26,161 bases of DNA from JAZKIX01 sp040384645. Lineage in GTDB: Bacteria; Pseudomonadota; Gammaproteobacteria; Burkholderiales; Burkholderiaceae_D. The translations under genes were made by a program, and so were the position numbers. This document shows positions 8,085 to 15,054 of the stretch, in pieces. How positions within the stretch are numbered: the stretch's first letter is position 1; every line of letters starts with the position of its first letter. A model generated the notes under the pieces. It was given only the letters and a program-made list of their open reading frames with translations. It was not told where the DNA came from and ran no database searches. The stretch is from positions 1 to 26,161 of the forward strand of contig JAZKIX010000068.1 of NCBI GenBank assembly GCA_040384645.1, read 5' to 3'.

Positions 8085-9114
8085 ATGCCTGCCGCCGAGA
8101 AAGAAACGCTGCGTACCGCCATTAAGGAGGCGCAGCGCAACGGTTTGGCAATCGAGCTAATCAAAGCAGCTCCCAAAACAACGCCTCCTCAAGCCGATGC
8201 AGTGGTGCGTGTTCGCCACGGCGGACAAGAAACGCTTTACCTGGTGGAGTGCAAACGCAATCTGCGTCCTGCCAACCTTGGCGTCACCCTGCACCAGATG
8301 AATCGCCGCGGCCAGCCAGCGATGCTGATCAGCGATTATATTGCGCCCGATCTAGCCGAAACGTTAAAGGAACGCGGCATCCCTTTTCTGGATGCGGCAG
8401 GCAATGCTTATATCAAGCAGGCCAACCTGCTGATCTGGATAAAAGGGCAAAAGCCTGCCGCCAAAGCGACCGTCATCACCGCTGGACGCGCTTTCCAGCC
8501 GACCGGCCTGCAAGTGATCTTTACCCTGTTGTGCAATCCGCAGGCAGTCAACCTGCCTTATCGCGATCTGGCAAAAATGGCGGGCGTGGCGCACGGCACC
8601 GTTGGCTGGGTGATTCCGGACCTGCAGCAGCTCGGCTTTGTGTGCGACTTGCAAGGCAAGCGCGGCACCCGGCGCTTGTTCGGGCATGAACGCTTGCTGA
8701 ATCAGTGGGCGGATGCCTATGCCCGTGTATTGCGGCCGCGCACCTTGATCGGCCGCTACTACGTTACAGGCTTCGACGGATGGAAAACTTGGCCGCTTGC
8801 GGAATACGGCGCCCTTTGGGGAGGCGATGCTGACCGACTATTTGCGCCCCGGCGAATTGACGCTCTACGCGGAAAAGATGCCTGGCCTGCTGGCAGCGCG
8901 GCAAAAGTTTATGAAGGAAGCTGATCCTAACAATCCGGCCGCGGTGGAAGTGCGCAAGCGCTTTTGGAATTTCCCCGGCGACCAAGAACATGGCAAGACG
9001 GTGCCGCCATTGCTGGTCTACGCCGACGTCTTGGCAACCGGCGATGCGCGCTGTATTGAAACCGCACAGATGATTTATGACGGCTATGTCGCTCGACTTT
9101 TCACGCAAGATTGA
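8046..9114 (+). pseudogene. AbiEi-like type IV antitoxin, frameshifted
   Basis: The first part (8046 to about 8825) encodes a PD-(D/E)xK-like domain (Asp51, then Glu68-Cys-Lys70 in LVECK), with ERGIPFLDAAGNAY and a helix-turn-helix-like stretch (DLAKMAGVAHGTVGWVIPDL). In this frame the reading ends early at 8924 in meaningless sequence. The natural C-terminus continues in another frame from about 8825 to 9114 (LTDYLRPGELTLYAEKMPG, then RFWNFPGD and LLVYADVLATGDARC). The join is a G-rich run, TGGGGAGG, near 8817-8824, so a one- or two-base indel is likely, or a sequencing error in this draft. Restored, the protein would be about 355 residues. The start may be 8046, 8076 or 8085; the first two lie inside operator boxes, which favours 8085. 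It would neutralise and repress the downstream nucleotidyltransferase toxin. Confidence 0.75.
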
Positions 9115-9401
9115 TCTTGTTCCGCGGGCTAGCGTCGTGCAGGCTTTGCAAGTTTTGAATCGCTGCGCACTGCGTTGCTTGGTTCAGACCAGTTCTCTGG
9201 AAACCCGGTCCGGCAATTCACAAGCTGCGCCACAAGGCAACCGGACACCGTTTGGATATCGTGCCATTCGGCGGCATTGAAAATACGGACCGGACGATCA
9301 GCTGGCCGCCCGACCATCACACCGTATTCGATTGCTTTGGCGCGCTGCGCACCAATAACGTCGCGGATCGAAAATCGCCGTTAAAGTGGCATAGGACGTG
9401 A
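9086..9401 (+). pseudogene. AbiEii-like nucleotidyltransferase toxin, decayed
   Basis: The start overlaps the antitoxin end by 29 bases and reads MSLDFSRKIDLVPRA. Recognisable pieces then appear in other frames: ALRTALLGSDQF in the 9163 frame, and from about 9219 HKLRHKATGHRLDIVPFGGI followed by SWPPDHHTVFDCFGAL. There are at least two frame changes. The stretch between the N-terminus and ALRTALL is far too short to hold the nucleotidyltransferase core (the GS/ARD...D motif region), so an internal deletion is likely. No active toxin can be made. The last frame ends at 9399-9401. Gene order (antitoxin then overlapping toxin) is as expected for this type of pair. Family placement rests on the LDIVPFGGIE and WPPD signatures and on the neighbour. 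Confidence 0.7.
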
Positions 9402-9426
9402 AAATATACTCGCTGGTGTATTTTTT
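9401..9426 (+). terminator. Possible terminator after the toxin relic
   Basis: AAAATATAC (9401-9409) can pair with GTGTATTTT (9416-9424), with one G-T pair and a six-base loop, followed by more Ts to 9426. The stem is AT-rich and so only moderately stable. Confidence 0.4.
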
Positions 9427-9494
9427 AAGACGCAATGAAAACGTGCGGGATAGGCATGATATTGGCATATACTCCCTATAAAAATGCGGAATTG

Positions 9495-9700
9495 TCAATT
9501 TTCTGACGCTTTCGACGTATTGACAGGGGCTGCCACATCAGTGCGCGCCACGTGTGGTTTTTTGTAGCTGTCGATCAGGCGGCGGTGCCTGTCGAGGCTT
9601 GCCAGTTTCATGCTGGTTGGCGTCAAGCCGTAGAAGCGCACGCTGCCATCCACTGAACCGAGCACTACGTCCATCCGCGCATTGCCGAATATCCGGCGGA
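9495..9700 (-). pseudogene. Unidentified ORF end, related to 13109-13230
   Basis: The minus strand reads MDVVLGSVDGSVRFYGL, then SLDRHRRLIDSYKKPHVAR, then DVAAP, before a stop near 9495. A related peptide (RCLIDSYNKLHRARANVAA) lies on the minus strand at about 13109-13200, and the DNA around 9535-9625 aligns with 13120-13215 (shared TTGTAGCTGTCGATCAGGC). The open frame continues upstream into a palindromic repeat and the N gap, so its true start is unknown. Two decayed copies of one sequence near the same repeat element suggest mobile-element debris, but no transposase family was recognised. Confidence 0.4.
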
Positions 9701-9706
9701 AATTAA

Positions 9707-9801
9707 CTAGTAGACCGTCCAGATGAATTTGTAGGGTGTACGGGCCGCCAAGGCCGTGCACACCGATAAAGTTGCAGCTCACTTGGTGCGCACGGCCTCG
9801 G
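9707..9801 (-). repeat. Truncated copy of a palindromic MITE-like repeat
   Basis: This begins with a terminal sequence CTAGTAGACC (9707 onward) and continues with TTGTAGGGTG and GGTGCGCACGGCCTCGG up to the N gap. It aligns in reverse orientation with 12943-13030, for example CAAGTGAGC, then GCAAC, then TTATCGGTG. The other end falls in the gap at 9802-9811 or is missing. The assembly break probably reflects the hairpin structure. Confidence 0.7.
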
Positions 9802-9811
9802 NNNNNNNNNN
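9802..9811. other. Assembly gap (10 N)
   Basis: Ten consecutive Ns interrupt the palindromic repeat. The true missing length is unknown; ten is probably a placeholder. Confidence 0.98.
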
Positions 9812-9866
9812 CGACGTCATAAAATCGGCACTGAGTTCCGGAATGCACCACTGCTGGCTTTGCCAT

Positions 9867-10222
9867 GGCTTGATGTGGATTTTAAAAATGCGCCCCACCG
9901 TTGCTTGACTGATTAATTCGGCACAACTCAATTCGACCAACTTTTCGGCCAACAACCGTTATGCAATAAATTTAACTGGACTAACTACTGCTTGCAATCC
10001 GTTCGCCAAATTAAAATAGTTTGATTATCTTTCCAGCGCATTGTCAGAAAAATTATCAACACGCCATTGCACCAAAGTACTATATTGTCAGTTAAATGAA
10101 GCAGGTACATTAAGACCCGACAACTCACTTGTGTGGCTCGTGATGACTAACACGCGTATAAAAAAATTGAGAAAAAATCCCCGGGATTTGGCCTGCTTGT
10201 CATGGTGACACCATTTTTCACG
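9867..10222. other. Intergenic AT-rich region, no gene seen
   Basis: This stretch lies before the GTPase/Roadblock operon and should hold its promoter. AT-rich segments such as TACTATATT (10078-10086) could be a -10, but no well-spaced -35 was found. No coding frame with recognisable content was seen. Confidence 0.45.
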
Positions 10223-10360
10223 ATGAATACGCGGACACCCGTTTCGTATGGATTAGACCCCGAGCTGCGTAAAGAGCGGCTGCGCTTCTTGCTTAAAAAT
10301 TCATCTGCATTCCATCAACGTGAATCCGTCACCCCAGCTATGAGCGCGTGTCATGAATGA
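10223..10360 (+). CDS. Small hypothetical protein heading the GTPase operon
   Basis: This is a 45-residue frame (MNTRTPVSYGLDPELRKERL, then RFLLKNSSAFHQRE) whose stop codon overlaps the start of the 335-residue gene (ATGAATGA, 10353-10360). The charged, helix-prone middle and the tight overlap favour a real gene or a translational leader. There is no strong Shine-Dalgarno upstream and no family was recognised. It could be a chance open frame. Confidence 0.4.
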   Translation: MNTRTPVSYGLDPELRKERLRFLLKNSSAFHQRESVTPAMSACHE

Positions 10361-11360
10361 CATGCAGCATACAGCCCCAGCACAGGGCGCTCGCAGTCAG
10401 CCCGAAGCATTATCAGCCGCTGGTATGCATCGTGGCCTGGTGGTGGGGGTGAAGGATATTCCAGACAAAGAGCAACTTGTGCTGCGCTCGTTGCTGCGGG
10501 TCATGGATGGTAAAAACGACTTGAAGTTGACGTTCAGCGACACGCTATCGGATTGCAATGTCGTGTTGGTGCCGGCGCATTGGACTTCGCGACTTCCTCC
10601 CACCTGTGTGAGCGTGCATCTGATTCCCGAGGACGCGCCGGCCGATACTGCCCATCATCCAGGTCTGTCGATACGCGCACCGCTGCGCTTAACCAATACC
10701 AGCATATTGCTACGTGCGGCGGCTGAACTCTTGGCCCACGGTGCAGCCCTTTTACGATCACCCAATGGTCTCGCTCCCCTGCTCGACACGCTGTTGCGGC
10801 ATATCATGTCGAGGGAACGACGCATCACGGTATTGCCGCTCAAAGATGGCCGCGAAATCATCGTGAACTTCCTTGACGACCGCTATTACAGTCTCTTTCC
10901 AGTCGAGGAATTGCTGAAAGGCCGTTTTAGCCTAGATGAACCGCGCCGTGCAAGCGACGCCGAGATCGCCGCCTTGGTAGGGCAGGAAGGCGGCCGGTTG
11001 CGCGAATTGCTCTGGCTTGCGACAAACCGGCTCAGTGATTCAACCGAACCTGGCGCCACGCTTTCCGGTCATTTTCGTTTGCTGCGCTGGCCGGACACGA
11101 TGGCCCTGACACGCCCAGGCTTCCCTATGCTGGCGGCACTGTTGACCAGCCGCCCCCAAACCATCGAAAAAGCTTGCGCGGCCAGTGGTGCAAGCGTTAC
11201 GGCAATCAGCTGGTTTTTGCGAACCAATCTAGCTCTCGGTATTGCTGAATCCGTCGAGACCTTTGAGGCCCCGGAGCCAGCCCTCAACCTTAATGTGCCC
11301 CATGCAGACCCAGCGCCGTCAATGCTAAGTCGCATTCGCGAGCGGTTAAAGCTATGGTGA
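10353..11360 (+). CDS. Unknown protein, first large gene of GTPase/Roadblock operon
   Basis: This 335-residue soluble protein matches no family I recognise. After a low-complexity N-terminus (1-25), residues 28-125 alternate strands and helices and may be a receiver-like alpha/beta fold (GLVVGVKDI, then CNVVLVPAHW and CVSVHLIPED). The centre (150-185) contains RRITVLPLKDGREIIVNFLD. The C-terminal third (about 240-300; FPMLAALLTSRPQTIEKACA, then SVTAISWFLRTNLALG) looks helical and winged-helix-like. It overlaps the GTPase start by seven bases (ATGGTGA at 11354), so the two are translationally coupled. By context it may be a regulator, scaffold or effector of the GTPase switch. Confidence 0.75.
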   Translation: MNDMQHTAPAQGARSQPEALSAAGMHRGLVVGVKDIPDKEQLVLRSLLRVMDGKNDLKLTFSDTLSDCNVVLVPAHWTSRLPPTCVSVHLIPEDAPADTAHHPGLSIRAPLRLTNTSILLRAAAELLAHGAALLRSPNGLAPLLDTLLRHIMSRERRITVLPLKDGREIIVNFLDDRYYSLFPVEELLKGRFSLDEPRRASDAEIAALVGQEGGRLRELLWLATNRLSDSTEPGATLSGHFRLLRWPDTMALTRPGFPMLAALLTSRPQTIEKACAASGASVTAISWFLRTNLALGIAESVETFEAPEPALNLNVPHADPAPSMLSRIRERLKLW

Positions 11361-11911
11361 ACCTATTCCTCCCGAATTCCAACGAATTGAAGATCCTCTT
11401 TACCGGCACAGTTGGTGCTGGCAAGACGACTGCCATCAGCGCAATCAGCGAGAAAGTCACGCTATCGACCGACGTCCCGATGAGCGAAGGCGCAACCGAA
11501 AGCAAGAGCCAGACGACCGTCGGCTTCGACTATGGCGAATGTGAACTGGCCGATGGATTTTCCTTGCACCTGTATGGGACGCCAGGCCAGGAGCGATTCC
11601 GCTTCATGTGGGACATCTTGGCCAAAGGCGCATTTGGGCTGATTGTCCTGGCCGATCATTCACGACCGGATCCAGTGGGCGACGTGATTGGCTACCTGAA
11701 AGCTTTCGCGGGCCATTTCCCAGCCCGTCGTACAGTCGTGGGCGTGGGACGGTTGAACGAACGTCCCTCGATCGGCATCGAGCACTACTGTGAACGCTTG
11801 GCGCAGGCGGGATTCAACGTTCCGGTGCTGGAAACCGATGTTCGTAAGGCAGAGGACGTCCGTCTGCTTTTATCCATCTTAGTTAGCATGGCGGAGGTAG
11901 AAATTGAATAA
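11354..11911 (+). CDS. Ras-like small GTPase (MglA / COG2229-type)
   Basis: This 185-residue single-domain GTPase has P-loop GTVGAGKTT (18-26), a switch I Thr in QTTVGFDYG (53-61), G3 LYGTPGQERF (73-82) and a following hydrophobic strand FGLIVLADHS (94-103). Two motifs depart from Ras. The usual Asp of DxxG is replaced (GTPGQ, as also seen in many bacterial MglA-like proteins), and the N/TKxD base-specificity motif reads GVGRLNER (130-137), so guanine specificity cannot be assumed. It sits between an unknown protein and two Roadblock proteins, the classical partners of such GTPases (MglA with MglB, or actinobacterial conservons). It probably acts as a switch in cell polarity, motility or signalling. 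It overlaps the next gene by eight bases. Confidence 0.85.
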   Translation: MVNLFLPNSNELKILFTGTVGAGKTTAISAISEKVTLSTDVPMSEGATESKSQTTVGFDYGECELADGFSLHLYGTPGQERFRFMWDILAKGAFGLIVLADHSRPDPVGDVIGYLKAFAGHFPARRTVVGVGRLNERPSIGIEHYCERLAQAGFNVPVLETDVRKAEDVRLLLSILVSMAEVEIE

Positions 11912-12332
11912 GACAAACCAAACGCTCACTGAAGTGCAAAGAAAAGACCTGACAGCTTATTGCACGGTGCTGTTGAATGATTTTTGCGCTAAAACAGCTG
12001 GCGTTCAAAGTGCCACCATTGCTACATTCGACGGCGTAACCGTGGCCTCTACCATCATCGGCAAAACTGAGGGCGACAAGATTTCTGCGATGTCCAGCTC
12101 AATCTCTGCGCTCGCAGCGGCACTGACCAACGAAGTCAAGCATCCTGAGCCGGATCGCGTGCTGCTCGAGTCAGAGCATGGCCGAATCATTTTTATCAAG
12201 GTACCTGCTGCCAGCGTAGGTATGGTTTTCACGGCGGTGACCAATCACAACGCCGTACTGGGCACGCTGCTCTGGAACTGTCGCAGTACGTCAGAAAGGC
12301 TGGCTGCCTATGCATCAAAATTTCTCGGCTAA
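11904..12332 (+). CDS. Roadblock/LC7-domain protein 1
   Basis: This 142-residue protein has the alpha/beta Roadblock/LC7 pattern: helix 10-30, strand VQSATIATFDGVTVAS (34-49), a long helix with MSSSISALAAALTNEV (62-77), strands RVLLES and GRIIFIKVPA, and a final hairpin with GMVFTAVTNHNAVLGTLLW. Roadblock proteins dimerise and act as activators or scaffolds for Ras-like GTPases, and the gene overlaps the GTPase gene by eight bases. Its N-terminal extension of about ten residues and C-terminal helix are slightly longer than a minimal Roadblock domain. The start at 11904 has AGGTAGAAATTG upstream as a weak Shine-Dalgarno. Confidence 0.82.
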   Translation: MNKTNQTLTEVQRKDLTAYCTVLLNDFCAKTAGVQSATIATFDGVTVASTIIGKTEGDKISAMSSSISALAAALTNEVKHPEPDRVLLESEHGRIIFIKVPAASVGMVFTAVTNHNAVLGTLLWNCRSTSERLAAYASKFLG

Positions 12333-12403
12333 TCAGAGCACGCACCCGCACGTTTTCATGACGGCGGAATCGGCAATTTTGCCAACAACCTAAAGGAGTC
12401 GAC

Positions 12404-12763
12404 ATGTCAACACCAAAAGAAATGCTCAACGAACTGATGCAAGTTGAAGGAGCCATGTGTGCCGCACTGGTCGATTACAGCAGCGGCATGCTGCTGGAAT
12501 CGGTTGGTAGCGGCGTTGACATGGAAGTGGCTGCGGCTGGAAATACCGAAGTAGTACGCGCCAAAATGAAAGTCATGAAATCGCTGGGTCTCAGCGATAC
12601 CATCGAAGACATTCTGATTTCGCTTGGCAAGCAATACCACATCATTCGTCCTGTCGAGAAACACTCAGGTCTGTTCATCTATTTCGTTCTGGACCGCGCC
12701 CGTGGCAACTTGGCCATGGCTCGCCGCAAAGTGCTTGACGCTGAAGCTAAGTTAGCGATCTAA
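12404..12763 (+). CDS. Roadblock/LC7-domain protein 2
   Basis: This 119-residue protein is a near-minimal Roadblock/LC7 fold: helix PKEMLNELMQ, strand CAALVDYSSGMLLESVG (19-35), central helix AAAGNTEVVRAKMKVMKSLG (43-62), strands DILISLGKQYHIIRPV and LFIYFVLDRARG, then a C-terminal helix. It is distinct in sequence from the first Roadblock protein, so the operon encodes two, which could form a heterodimer or work at different steps. It has a strong Shine-Dalgarno (AAAGGAG, about 12391-12397) and starts 71 bases after the preceding stop, so it may be translated at a higher level than the overlapping upstream genes. Confidence 0.82.
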   Translation: MSTPKEMLNELMQVEGAMCAALVDYSSGMLLESVGSGVDMEVAAAGNTEVVRAKMKVMKSLGLSDTIEDILISLGKQYHIIRPVEKHSGLFIYFVLDRARGNLAMARRKVLDAEAKLAI

Positions 12764-12794
12764 ATCGCCTTTTTAGACTTATCTAGCGAATGAG

Positions 12795-12835
12795 GCTCTG
12801 CATGTTCAATGCATGCAGAGCTTTTTTATTTTTCG
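12795..12835 (+). terminator. Rho-independent terminator of the GTPase/Roadblock operon
   Basis: A ten-base-pair stem, GCTCTGCATG (12795-12804) with CATGCAGAGC (12812-12821), has a seven-base loop and is followed by a T-rich tract (12822-12833). It lies 32 bases after the last Roadblock gene. Confidence 0.92.
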
Positions 12836-12892
12836 CTGCCGGTTGTTTTCTGCCGATATTGCGTGCCAATATCAGTGAAGCCAGCAGTGAAG

Positions 12893-13030
12893 CTAGTAGA
12901 CCGACCAGGTGAAAAAATTGGATGAGATAAGTAGGGTGCGCCGTGCGCACCAAGTGAGCCGCAACGTTATCGGTGCGCACGGCCTTGGCGGCCCCGCACA
13001 CCCTACAAATTCATCTGGTTGATCTACTAG
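12893..13030. repeat. Palindromic MITE-like element
   Basis: This 138-base element is bounded by imperfect terminal inverted repeats of 21 bases (12893-12913 and 13010-13030, both starting from the end with CTAGTAGA; 18 of 21 positions pair). Inside is a second, nested inverted repeat: GTAGGGTGCGCCGTGCGCACC-like sequence near 12930 against GGTGCGCACGGC and CACCCTAC near 12973-13006. The whole could fold into one long hairpin. A second, truncated copy in reverse orientation lies at 9707-9801. It contains no gene, consistent with a non-autonomous mobile element or a REP-type family. No clear target-site duplication was found. Confidence 0.75.
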
Positions 13031-13108
13031 GGTCAGTTCTAACTTTCCGACATTTGTTTCTGCTGGAGGGATAAACGACACCATCGCATCTCACCATTAT
13101 TCGTAGCC

Positions 13109-13294
13109 CTAACTGGCAGTTGCCGCCACATTGGCCCGCGCTCTATGTAGTTTGTTGTAGCTGTCGATCAGGCACCGGTGACTGTCGAGCCACCAGTTAC
13201 ATATATTGGTTGATGTAGCCACCTGTCCGCTTGTGGCCGGACTGCGTGCGGTGCGCAATCGGGAAATTTTTGTAGCGCCGGACTTTGCCACCAT
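13109..13294 (-). pseudogene. Unidentified ORF relic, related to 9495-9625
   Basis: The minus strand reads RCLIDSYNKLHRARANVAA near its end, matching RRLIDSYKKPHVARTDVAA at 9495-9600, and the DNA aligns over about 90 bases. The upstream part of the frame shows no similarity and the alignment wanders between frames. This is decayed sequence of the same unknown family. Confidence 0.35.
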
Positions 13295-13380
13295 AATGGC
13301 GGAAATTTGTTAATGAAATGCCAGAACGCAGGGCAATTTCAATACCGTATGCCAGTCGATCTTGCAGTCGGAAATGGTAG

Positions 13381-13420
13381 AAATCCGCAATTGTTTCAAT
13401 CCGATTGCGGATTTTTGTTT
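13381..13420 (+). terminator. Terminator-like hairpin upstream of the acyltransferase
   Basis: AAATCCGCAAT (13381-13391) pairs perfectly with ATTGCGGATTT (13404-13414), with a 12-base loop and a T-rich tail to 13420. It is 30 bases before the acyltransferase start, so it either insulates that gene from upstream transcription or acts as an attenuator. Confidence 0.75.
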
Positions 13421-13449
13421 AGATTTAATACGTGTTGTGAAGGTGCCCG

Positions 13450-14040
13450 ATGCCAATTTCCAGCAAGATCATTTTGTGGTTTGACCGCCGTTTCCCCCAC
13501 TTCGGTTTACGGCAAATTCTGGATCATGCGCTTATCCGCAAATTGCGGGCGCAAGGGGCGCATATCGGTCAACATTGCCGGATCTATAGTCCCTTGACTT
13601 CGACCGAACCGTATTTGATTACGATGGGCGATTGGGTTGGGATCGCAGGCGGGGTCAAGTTACTGACCCACGATGCGGTTGCGCGTAAGCTAAGGGCGCA
13701 CCGGCCATTGGCACAGTCTTTTGGCCGGATCACAATAGGCGACGATTGTTTTATCGGCGAAAACGCTGTCTTATTGCCCGGGACAACTCTTGGCAGCCAT
13801 TGTATTGTCGCCGCTGGCGCTATTGTGCGTGGTACATTTCCGGCCAATTCTTTGGTCGCCGGCAACCCTGCCAAAGTGATCGGGCGCGCCAGCCTTTTGC
13901 TTAAGCTGTTTGATAAGCGCGCCAGCACACTCGATACTTTCGGCCTGCCAGAAAAAGCTCGTCGCGCCAAAATCTTGGCGCACTTTCGAAATGAAGATGC
14001 AATGCATTCAAAATTAACCGTGATCAAACACAAAATCTGA
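13450..14040 (+). CDS. Hexapeptide-repeat O-acyltransferase (LbH family)
   Basis: This 196-residue protein shows the left-handed beta-helix pattern of isoleucine-patch acyltransferases. Hexapeptide turns run from about residue 35 to 145 (AHIGQHCRIYS, ITIGDDCFIGENAVLLPGTT, LGSHCIVAAGAIVRG), ending in the family hallmark NSLVAGNPAKVIGR. A likely catalytic His lies in LLTHDAVAR. Members transfer acetyl groups from acetyl-CoA to sugars of surface polysaccharide or lipopolysaccharide. The C-terminal 50 residues are helical. No polysaccharide genes adjoin it, so the acceptor is unknown. The start at 13450 has GTTGTGAAGGTGCCCG upstream, with GAAGG as a possible Shine-Dalgarno. Confidence 0.85.
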   Translation: MPISSKIILWFDRRFPHFGLRQILDHALIRKLRAQGAHIGQHCRIYSPLTSTEPYLITMGDWVGIAGGVKLLTHDAVARKLRAHRPLAQSFGRITIGDDCFIGENAVLLPGTTLGSHCIVAAGAIVRGTFPANSLVAGNPAKVIGRASLLLKLFDKRASTLDTFGLPEKARRAKILAHFRNEDAMHSKLTVIKHKI

Positions 14041-14041
14041 A

Positions 14042-14280
14042 ACGAATTTCAAGCCCGGCGTGCGCGCCAAGGCAATGCACTGGCTAAAATTGCACGTCGC
14101 TTACGACGATACGCATCCATGGGAAGCACTTGAAATTATTTGCACCTTAATAAGGCGGAACCAAAGTACGTCAAATTATTGGAACAATGCGTTATCAATA
14201 GCTACGAGTTCATGACACTTTCGCTGGATCACTGTTTGGCAGCGCATGACGTCAAAACACGCCAGATGGCGGCGGGGTAA
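14042..14280 (+). pseudogene. 3' fragment of a possible heme-oxygenase-like enzyme
   Basis: Directly after the acyltransferase, one frame reads KPGVRAKAMHWLKLHVAYDD, then THPWEALEIICTL. A different frame, from about 14152, continues with NKAEPKYVKLLEQCVINSYE and FMTLSLDHCLAAHD to a stop at 14278-14280. The two pieces look like consecutive parts of one helical protein joined across a frameshift near 14145. The pattern (H...YDD.HP.EALEII) recalls the C-terminal region of TenA/heme-oxygenase-like iron-binding oxidases, but this is from memory of the motif only. The 5' part of the gene is absent. Confidence 0.45.
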
Positions 14281-14323
14281 TAGAAACTACCTTGAGTCAG
14301 CGTAGGTATAAGAATTACCGATT

Positions 14324-14366
14324 TAGACCTGTGCGGCTTTGCCAAGGAGTAGCCAGCACAGGTCTA
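14324..14366. terminator. Long stable hairpin between convergent genes
   Basis: TAGACCTGTGC (14324-14334) pairs perfectly with GCACAGGTCTA (14356-14366), and the loop extends the stem with GGCT (14335-14338) and AGCC (14351-14354), leaving one bulged A. It lies nine bases beyond the stop of the minus-strand 58-residue gene. Flanking T tracts are poor on both strands, so a bidirectional terminator is probable but not certain. Confidence 0.55.
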
Positions 14367-14374
14367 ATCTTGCT

Positions 14375-14551
14375 TTAAAGTCCCTTGACCCGGCACGCAA
14401 CGAGCAAAAGACCAAGGCCTATGATCCAAGACCAAGTTGCCACCGGCTCACCAACTTTAAGCACGCCAAAATGTGCAGCCAGTGCAACAATAAATAAAAC
14501 TAAAGAAATTAGCCATACTGCCATCGTTGGGGCTTTACCTGAGTTGCGCAT
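14375..14551 (-). CDS. Small two-helix membrane protein (58 aa)
   Basis: Starting at the ATG at 14549-14551, the protein is 58 residues: MRNSGKAPTMAVWLI, then SLVLFIVALAAHFGVL (helix 1) and a second helix, TWSWIIGLGLLLVACRV, ending KGL. The ATG is preceded on the minus strand by AAGGAAATCGAA, a good Shine-Dalgarno. The frame is open to 14701, but that extension is low-complexity and lacks such a signal, so the short form is preferred. Both helices suggest an inner-membrane protein of the kind often annotated only as hypothetical. No function can be given. Confidence 0.7.
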   Translation of the reverse strand: MRNSGKAPTMAVWLISLVLFIVALAAHFGVLKVGEPVATWSWIIGLGLLLVACRVKGL

Positions 14552-14701
14552 TTCGATTTCCTTTTTTTTGTTTGTAAAATAAGAAGAATGATCCGAGCTT
14601 AGGGAGTTGGCATTTATTCGATAATTTCCTTTTTTAGATTTTGTCATTACAACGGCATCACAATTGCAGGAAATTTGACTAGTAATTTTTTGGAAGAACA
14701 C

Positions 14702-15054
14702 TTTGCTCTCACCCGATCAATTACAAACCCGACATCGAATATGAGCTTATCGCAACCTCCAACAACGCTCTTAACTGCGTGATTTCAGTGGGATCGTATG
14801 CGCAAACGTATCAGGGCCATTGATTCCGGTAACGGGACCTCAGTTACCAAATTAGCGCCCGCTATCCTGAGGATACTGAGCGCCGCATCCGGCGGATCTG
14901 GCGGTATCGAAAGCAGACTAGATGAAATCACAAATCAGGATGAGCTGTAAGGTGCATCTTGACCTATCTCGGACTTTGTTTCATCAACCTTCAATACATT
15001 TTTCTCTGATTAGATCTGCATATGTCTTTTTATGCCGCTAAGTTATCGGCATTG
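14702..15054. other. Intergenic region, no assured gene
   Basis: A short plus-strand stretch around 14850-14922 reads YQISARYPEDTERRIRRIWR and then RKQTR before a stop. It could be the end of a lost gene, but no family was recognised. The rest carries no visible gene or clear terminator for the copper operon that ends at 15055. Confidence 0.4.

Noticed and set aside
1..9430. Integrated element bounded by tRNA attachment repeats
   Set aside because: No integrase gene and no second copy of the tRNA 3' end were seen, so the island cannot be called an integrative element.
13307..13597. Open frame of 96 codons overlapping the acyltransferase start
   Set aside because: It crosses a terminator hairpin and reads through the acyltransferase in another frame with no recognisable content.
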